DNA from: UBA2031 sp037189985
GTDB taxonomy: Bacteria; Pseudomonadota; Gammaproteobacteria; Pseudomonadales; Moraxellaceae
Direction of reading: 5' to 3'
Length of the DNA stretch: 64,000 nucleotides
Assembly (NCBI GenBank): GCA_037189985.1
Contig: JBBCJX010000003.1
Span: 140,220-204,219, forward strand
In this document: piece by piece, positions 1 through 9,000 of the stretch
Numbering within the stretch: position 1 is the first letter of the stretch
Layout of the letters: every line of letters begins with the position of its first letter
Position numbers and translations under genes: made by a program
The notes under the pieces: model-generated
The model's database searches: none
What the model saw: the letters and a program-made list of their open reading frames with translations, nothing else
What the model was told of the DNA's origin: nothing

Positions 1-1
1 C

Positions 2-3000
2 TGGCTCACCCTTACACTGGCCGATCTCGGCAGCATGGGAGGAGTGGGAGGCAACTCAGTGGTTGTCGACGACAGCCGCGACACCGTGCGTGCAACCGGC
101 TCCGGCCCGGCGCTCATTATCGCCACGCGCATCGACAGTGACGGCCGCACCGTGCGTGCCGTGCTGGCCGTCAATGCGCAGGCCGTACCGGATTACAGCG
201 ACGAGGGTGAAGGCGGCTATGAAGACTCCCTCGCTATCCAGCCCGACGTTTATCCCGGCACGCTCACTCTGACGCCAAGCAGCACACGTCAGCTCAAGAT
301 TCATGTCCTTGACTACAACACTGGCAAGCCGGTCGACGTTCACACGGCTTCGCCGGGCAGCTACAGCGGCACACGCTATTTCGTGAGCGATGAAAGCATT
401 GCCACTGTCAGTGCAGATGGCCTCATCACGGCCCACGCCGAAGGCCGCGTCACGATTTCCATCGTGCATCTGGGCAGCGTGCTGGATGAAAACGGCAATC
501 CGGTTGAGCAGGCCATTGGCCAGACCAATATCGTTCTAAATGTACGGGCGGCTCAATTGGTCGATAATGACGCCTCTACTTCCACGCCCTTACGCATCGT
601 GCTGGCAGCAGGGCAGGGCGGTGCCATCGTGGCGGCCACTGGCGAAACGGTTCTAGTTGGAGAAGGCGTTTTGCAGGGAGAAACGGCCGTGGGTATTGAG
701 CGCCTCGACCTCGGGACGCTCACGGCCACGGTGGGCATGCCGCTTCCCGGTCAGGGTCTGATGACCACTGATACCAATGGCAATACCCGGCCGCAGCCTG
801 ATTTGTTGCAGGCGCTGGGTGCATTCAGACTGGATATCGAAGGCGAAAGTACAGCGGGTTATCCCCTGCAATTTGCCATTCCGATGCAGACCGGTTCTTC
901 GCAATTCACGTTAGCGCCCCGCGCACCGGGCGCGGGTGAAGACGGTTTGGTTCACGCCGGCGACGAAGTCTATTTCTTCAAGCGCGGCACGCTGCTGGAT
1001 GAAAACGGCCAGCAGAAAGACGTCTGGTGGCTGGTGGATAACGGTTTTGTCGGTGAAGACGGCATTGCCCGCACGGCCAGCCCTCCTTATGCCGGTGTGC
1101 TCAAGCCGGGTGAATACATAGTCAGCCGCCGTATAGAGAATGGTCAGCTTGTCGAAGTGCGTGGGATGCGTAATCAAGTCTCGTATGACCCGATGACGAT
1201 GATTGCCATCAGCTCCATCGGAGCGGCGGCAGCGACACAGATGGCTTCGGGTACGCTAGGCGGACTGATGCTGGGTATGGAGGGCATGGCAGCTTTGATG
1301 CTACTACCTACCCTTGGTGGTGCCTTGTACACCTATACCTACGGGCAGGCTGTCACGCCGTTGTTGACCATTACCGAGTTGCCTCCTGGCACACCAGGTG
1401 ATTTGTACCGGGTGGACACAACTCCTTTCCGTGGTTCTCCCATTGATACCAATGGTGTGACCAAGCCTGTTATTGATGCCAATTCTGTCACGTTTAACAG
1501 GGAAACCCGTTCTTACGAGTTCAAGCTACAAGGCTTCGATCCACAATCCATCTATCGCGCTATCAATCCCAACAACGTCAGTTTGAGTCAGATTCCTGCT
1601 GACCAACTTCCTTGGGCGGAAATCCGGTTGTTTGCCAACGGAAAAATGATCGGCAAGACGCCAGTGCTACTGAGTACCCTCACAGATACCTTGCGCGTGG
1701 CGATACCGGATCATTACGCAGCCGGTGATGTGACCATGCAAATTGTCGTGGGATATGCCATTGGAAGGGTGGTCAATGAAATTGGTGGGGTTATAACGAC
1801 TGACCAAGTGTTGAGCAGTAACAAAGTTGGCCTGAAAGCTACAGGCAGTTTCAGCGTTACTTTGGCGCGAGAAGGGCTAACGGTATTCCGCAAACAGGAA
1901 GATGGCAGCACGACCACTGCTGGAACCTTGGCGCTCGACGATAGCGTCGCCACGGAATACTTGCTGGGCAACAAGGTGGACGGCGTAGCCATCACCAAAG
2001 ATGGCACACGAGCTTATATTGCCGGCAATGGCAAAATTTATGTGGTGGACCTGCTTGCCATGCGGCTCTTGCCGACCATTCTCCTGCCAGAGAGCGTGAA
2101 TGTAACCAGCCTCCTGATCAACCCGACAGGCAATCGTTTGTTCGTCGCTACCGGCAGTTCCGTCGTGGCAGGTAGCTACGCTCTCATGGCACTGGATATT
2201 GATCCAGCCAGTGGGGGTTATCACAGGAGCTGGCTGACCCTGCAAAGCAACATGCTCGCGCCACAGGCCAATCCCTACGGCTTTGCCGGTATGCAGATCA
2301 CGGCAGATGGCAAAACCCTGATTGTCGCTGCTCCCCAATCGGCAGACCTTCCTAATGTGTTGGCAAATAGAAGCCAGGGCAATGTGTATGTCATTGACCT
2401 GTACAACGGCCTCAATCTGCAAACTGGTATAGTGGCGGCAGCTAGCGTCATCAAGACGGAGATCAGCGGTAGGACTGGCATCAATCCGCGCTCCATCATA
2501 GCTATGACTGCAAGTGGTGGATTGGTATCCAATAATCAGTTTCTAGTGACTAGCACTGGCAGCAATAGTAGTGGATTGGGGGCACTCAAGATTGAATACA
2601 GGAACGGCAAGCCCGCTAGTGCCAAGCTTGCCACCATTGATCTTTCGCAAGTCACGGGAGACATCAAGAGCGAGCGGCTCAACATCCAGCGTGCCTTTGA
2701 TGCTGTACTAGTCGAGAAAGATGGCGTGCAATGGGCCATTGTCTCCGACGACAACCGCCCATGGAACGACGCTTATTATCAAGCGATGTGGGAAGCCCCC
2801 ATGGTCGTTACCAGCGTAATGGGCGTGCCACTTTCGGTAGCGGGTGGCAGCGTAGATGCCAAGTCGGTTCTGGTCGGTGGCAAATTAGGTTTTGTCCGTG
2901 ATCCCTTTGGTGAGGCTGAATATATTGGCGCCACCTCGCCCGATGCTGCCGCGTTGACTGGTACCCCCTCGGCAGGCGTGGCCTATCGAGACATGAGTTT

Positions 3001-6000
3001 GAACGGTGATTATCTCGTCGTGAACACTTTTGGTGAGTACATGGCGCAGGATGGTGTATCTACCGAGTTCAAGATGGGCAATCTCGTTTTCAGCCTCAGT
3101 CGGCTTTTGGATTTGGCGGTTACACAAGCCAGCAAGGATTATCGTCTGCAAGTTGGCTTGGGCAAGGAAAAGCCCGCTGACCCGCCCCCAGTGGAAGCTA
3201 TAGGTCAACCATTGCTGGAGCAGAATGGGGAGGAGCCAAAAAGCTGGATTGGTATTTTAACAAGTGAAGTTATTAACGCTATTAATACAGTGAAATCTTG
3301 GTTATCACCCGATGTTGATAATTCTATTTTTCGACCGGGAGATATATATGTTTTTGACATGGCTAAAATATTGGCTGAATTGGCTGATTCTTCAAATAAT
3401 AGCGATGATGCTAAATTTTTCCGAAAAAACTATCAGGATATATACAATGAACTAAAAGATAAGAGTGTGGGGTCTATTCGTGACCTGATTTCCGAGGGCG
3501 GATTAACTGGGTTTGGCTTGGATGCCAAAGAAATTGAGGATCTTACAAGCTCTTTGATAAGGGATGGACGTATTCGGTTGGTTACAAAAGATGGTAATGC
3601 TGTCAGAGCGTCAACGAATACAGAGGCTGTGAAGAGGCTTCTTAGTGTGAGTGCTGTTGACCGGGAGTATGGTTATGACACAGAGGGTGGAGCATTAGAT
3701 TTTGGTAAAACCGGAAATATGGTGATGTATCGCTACATTTCACAAGAAGAAATTGATTTGTTGCGCTCTGGTGGGGTTCTGGAGAGTGTCAAATACAAAT
3801 TTACGGTAAGTTTCACACTGAATGGCAAGGTAGCCAGTATCGGATACAACGTAACCTCGCAGGATGCTCCAGAAAGAGAATCAGGAACACCGGTCGGTAA
3901 GCGGCCAGCAAATAACCCGGGATATAGTCAAATACATTTGAAAGGTGAAGTAAAAGCTAATGGCAGAAATAATGACGTCTTGGATGTGCTTAAGGTGGAG
4001 CAGCGGTTAAGGTATTTGGGGTATGGCATTAACCCTCTGATTGCAGGGAGTGGTGAAATAACGATTAATGGAAAATTGGATGCAAAGGAGGCAATTGCTC
4101 TTCAGCTTTTTGAAAACATAGTGAGTGGAAAGCCAGCATTTGGCTACGATCTTGCTAGAAATGGAAGTATGGTTTTCGTGAGAGGCTCCAATGCCAATGT
4201 CACCATTGGCGGTTCGGGAATATATCTTGATTGGCTCAATGCCGTTAATGCGCCTCATTGGATGCAGCTGTTTGATTCCAATAAAAATACCTCATTGAAT
4301 AAAGTGGAGAATGTGGGGAATGGTTGGAAGACGACCATGACAGGTGCCAGTTATGGCACGAGTTGGCTTTACGATTTGATGCTGGGAGCTGCCCAAGAAT
4401 CCTATGCCATGGGTGGAGGGACTCTACGGGCCCCCTTATTGTTTAGTGGTACTGATATTTTGGGGATGATACTCAGGCTGGGAGTGAGTGAGCAGTATAT
4501 TTCAAGAATCAATCAGGCCAAAGTACAGCGTTCGGACGAAGTTGTCATAGAGCAGACAGATTACAGACAGAGTAGCTGGGATCTGAGTCGTGCTATTGGG
4601 TTAGCCGATCGTATTAATCAGCTTACTGGTACGATGGGGCAAGGCGAGGTACTGAAGGATTTTATCGCCGTTTATGAAGCTGGTCAGAAAAATAATGGCG
4701 TGAGCCTCGGTAGTTTGGTTCGTATTGGCGGTATGGGGTTGGGATATGACTATCGTTTGACCGAGGGCACTTTGGCTGGGCTGATATATCAAGCTGCTAA
4801 TGCAAACAGCAATTTAATGTCAGTCGAGGATGCGCGTGCTTGGGCGAAAGCCATGCAAGCCAGCTTTGAGCGTTTTGGCATCACCAAAAGTTCTAGCTCG
4901 AATGATGGCTCTGCCAAATATGACCAGCGAATTGCTGCATTTCTCTCGCAGGCTTTATATGAAACTGGATTTTTAAAGGACTATATAGAAGATCCTGGTA
5001 GATACAGTAAAAGCAACATTTCCACGCCACAAAATAAAAAAGGCGTTGCTAATCCCATGTATAAGAATGGGCGCTTCTTAAAGGACTCTGGGTATGTTGA
5101 TGTTAATGGTAAGAGACTAAATTGGGCGGAATTTATTTTTGATACAGGGCTGACGAAAGAGCAGCGTGCGCAATGGATAGCAGCTATTGGCTATGCCAGT
5201 TGGCCTGGAACAAAAAAACCTGTTGGCAATTCGGATAGGCTGCCTACTTCATATTTGGATGATCCATCTAAATTTGATGGGTGGATATACAGAGGTATGG
5301 GGCTCTTTCATCTGACGGGGAAGGAGAATTTTGATCAATTTGCCACTTATTATTATGGCAAGGGAACGTCTGGCTACGACAATTTCATGGAAGACCCCTA
5401 TTCGTTTTTTCAGCAGTCCTTTGAGGGGGATAAGAAATTACTGGTAGATGCTGCAAGTTGGTACTTTAGTGTTTACAAAAATTTAAACGGTGTTGCGGAT
5501 GGTCTTCAAGGTTCGGTCGACTTAATTTCTAAGATGGTGGCACCATTCGTAAATAATTCTTGGGCGACGCGTAATGACATATACAATAATGCTCTTGGTT
5601 TTTCTCAAGAAGGTAATCCATATGAAAATTTACGTTATGCACTTTGGCAGCTGGGAGTTAATGCTACTAATGTTGATGATAACCCATTAGATGCAAAGAC
5701 GTATGAGGGTGCTTTTGAAATAAAACTTAAGGTTCCTGGCGCTCCTCAGTCCATCCAAGGCTCTTTGTGGCAAAAGGCCGCGTTGTCGGAAGTGACTATG
5801 TCTCCGATAGATGCGGCTCCATCGATTAAGTCAGGAGATATGATGGCATTCCTCGTTGATGTAGATGCTGTAGTACCTTATGGAGCATTTGATTATGTAC
5901 AGCAAGTCGCAAGTGTTGAGCAAAGAAGAGGAGTACAATCAGAGGCTCTTATCGCTACTGTTGGGCAATGTATGGGGTTAAGGAGTTGGGAGGAGGGTGC

Positions 6001-9000
6001 AGGAGTTTTCTTGGCGCCTATTAGTGCCTCTGATATCAATATATCTTGGAATGACGTAAGAAATAAATCCGTACGCTATCATGTTATCCAGAAACCAAAG
6101 CATGGTCATCTGGAGATAGATCCAGAATTTCCTAGCAGAATGTTCTATACGCCTGACGAGAGTTTGTCGGGAAAAGGTTCTGATTTCTTTATTTTTGATA
6201 CGATTACCAGAAAGGGAATTATTCGTGTTCATCAATATATTGTTGGACCCGAGTATGGAGATAATTGGGTCACATGTGAGGGGGTAGGAGCGGGACGTAT
6301 TCAGTGGCGTATTTCTTCCGAGAATGGCTCTTCTTTAGGAGCTGAGGATTATCTTCTTACTGCACAATCTCTCTTTGGTCAAATAAAGGGTTTTGGCTCC
6401 ATCAATCTTTCATTTGGGATGGAGAGTTTGCCTGGGCAATCCTTGGGGGAAACGAAGGGTTCCAACATCATTCTGGATATTGATGCCGCCGGCCACGGCT
6501 GGTACTTCGACTGGCAAGGCACCGGCGACGATTGGCTTCCCACCTCCAATCCCTACGAATGGATGGCCCGCCCCGGCAGTGCCGCCGAAGGCCGCATGGA
6601 TTTCCTCTCTGTCTTCCTGCACGAATACGGCCATGCCCTGGGCATGGAGCATTCTCACGACAGCCACGATCTGATGGCCGCCACCTTGCAGCCGGGTGTG
6701 CGCCGCTTGCCTTCGGCGGAGGACATGGCGTTCTTCCAGGCCGTGAATGGCATGGCAGAGCTGGCTGCCAATACACCGCAACCCTATTCACCCTTTAGCC
6801 CCTTTACTCCGGATGTGCCGCTGCCACTCAGCATGAGTCTGGTGCTGGCGGGGATTCGGCGGCGGTTTGGCAATGTGGGTACTGATGGCGGACAGACCCT
6901 GACCCAGGCCCTCCCTCAAGGGGAGAGGGGGAATATGGCGGTGCAGTATCACATTGCGGCCAATCCGCAATTGCTGCCGCTGACCGGGCAGGGCAATGGT
7001 TGGGAATACACGGGCGCTGTGGAGTTTGCAGACGGCGGTGCCGTGCTGCATGAAACGGCGGGCAGCCAGACCCGCCTGAATCAGGTCTTCACCGTTGGCC
7101 CCAATGACCGTTACCTCAGCTTCACCGTGAATGCCACACTGGGTGACCAGGCCAACGGCCCGGACGATGCCTTTGAGGTCGCGCTGCTGGATGCCAACAC
7201 CGGTGCCAGCCTGTTGGGTCAAACCGGCCTCACGCACAACGATGCGTTGATCAACCAGCAGGCCAATGGCACGGAGCACAAGGCAGCCGCGGTTACCCGG
7301 CAGGACAATGCCGATGGCAGTTTCACCTATCTCGTGGATCTGGCCGGTATCCCTGCCGGTACGGTATTGAACCTCAGCTTTGACCTGATCGGCTTTGGTC
7401 GCGGCGCAGAAGCAGCCAACAGTCAGGTGGTGATCCGTCATCTGCATGTGGGTGGCGGTGTGCAGGAAGCGCGTGATGACAGCATTACCACTGCGGAGGA
7501 CACACCGGTCCTGCTGGATGTGCGAGCCAATGATGTGGGAGCCGATCAGGCCGGCATCATGCCGGTGCTGGTTACGGCACCCCTGCATGCCATTGTCGAG
7601 CTGACGGATGAGGGTCAGTTCCGCATCACACCGGCTGCCGACTGGTTCGGTACAGACAGCTTTACCTACGCACTGAGCGACGGTGTCACCACCTCCAATA
7701 CGGCCACCGTCACCTTCACCGTAACCCCGGTGAACGATGCGCCCGTGGCGCAGGATGTACAGGCTGCCGTGGAAGAAGATGGCCGCCTCACGCTGGACCT
7801 GCTGGCGGCTGCTCTCGATGTGGAGGGCGATACCCTCAGCGTGGCCATTGTGGCCGGCCCGCAGCATGGTCTGCTTGTGCAGAATGCCGATGGCACTTTC
7901 ACCTACACCCCGAATGCCGATTTCAATGGCACAGACAGTTTCACCTGGCAGGTGAGCGACGGCGAACTGGATTCCGGCATCGCCACCGTGACGATTGCCG
8001 TGACGCCGGTCAACGATACCCCTGTGGCGCAGTCGCTGGTCGTGACCACGGCGGAAGACACGACGGTTGCCGTCAATCTGGCCGCACTGGTCAGCGATGT
8101 GGACGGTGATGCGCTGGTCCTCAGCCTGGGCAGTTTGCCGCAGCATGGCACGGTCACGCTGGAAAATGGCGTGGCCACCTATGTGCCTGTGGCGGATTAC
8201 TTTGGCAGCGACAGCTTCAGCTACCTTGTCAGCGATGGCATCACCAGCACAGAAGGCATCATCACGCTCACCATTACACCGGTGAACGATGCGCCTGTGG
8301 CCAAGCCCGTTGCGGTCACCACACTTGAAGACGAGGCACTCACCTTCACCATTCCCGCGCTGGTACTCCCTCTCGCTCCGGGAGAGGGCTGGGGTGAGGG
8401 AGAGCCGACCTCCGGTGCCTGGGATATCGACAGCGAAACGCTCACGTTCACTTTCAGTGAGCCTGCTCACGGCACGCTCATCCACAACCCGGATGGCAGC
8501 TTTACCTATACGCCGTTTGCTGATTTCAACGGTGTTGAGCAGATCACCTATACCGTGAGCGATGGCGAGCTGAGTGCCAGCAACATACTGACGATTACCG
8601 TGACCCCGGTGAATGATGCGCCGGTGGCAGGAAACATCAGCGTGACCACGGATGAAGACGTTGCCCTGCCGCTGAATCTGCTGGCTTCTGTCAGCGATGT
8701 GGACGGCGACGTGTTGCAGGTAATTGCCTGGAGCAGTCCGTTGCTGGGGACACTGTCACAGGATGACGAAGGCCGCCTGGTCTACACGCCCCATGCAAAT
8801 GTGCATGGCACCGACCAGTTTACCTATACAGTAAGTGACGGCATCACCACGGCAACAGCCACGGTAACCATCAATGTACTGCCGGTGAACGATGCACCGG
8901 AAGCTCGTGATGACAGCGTGACGCTGGCCGAAGATGGCCAGGTGACTATCAATGTGCTGGCCAATGACTTTGATGTAGATGGCGATGCGCTTACCTCCCA

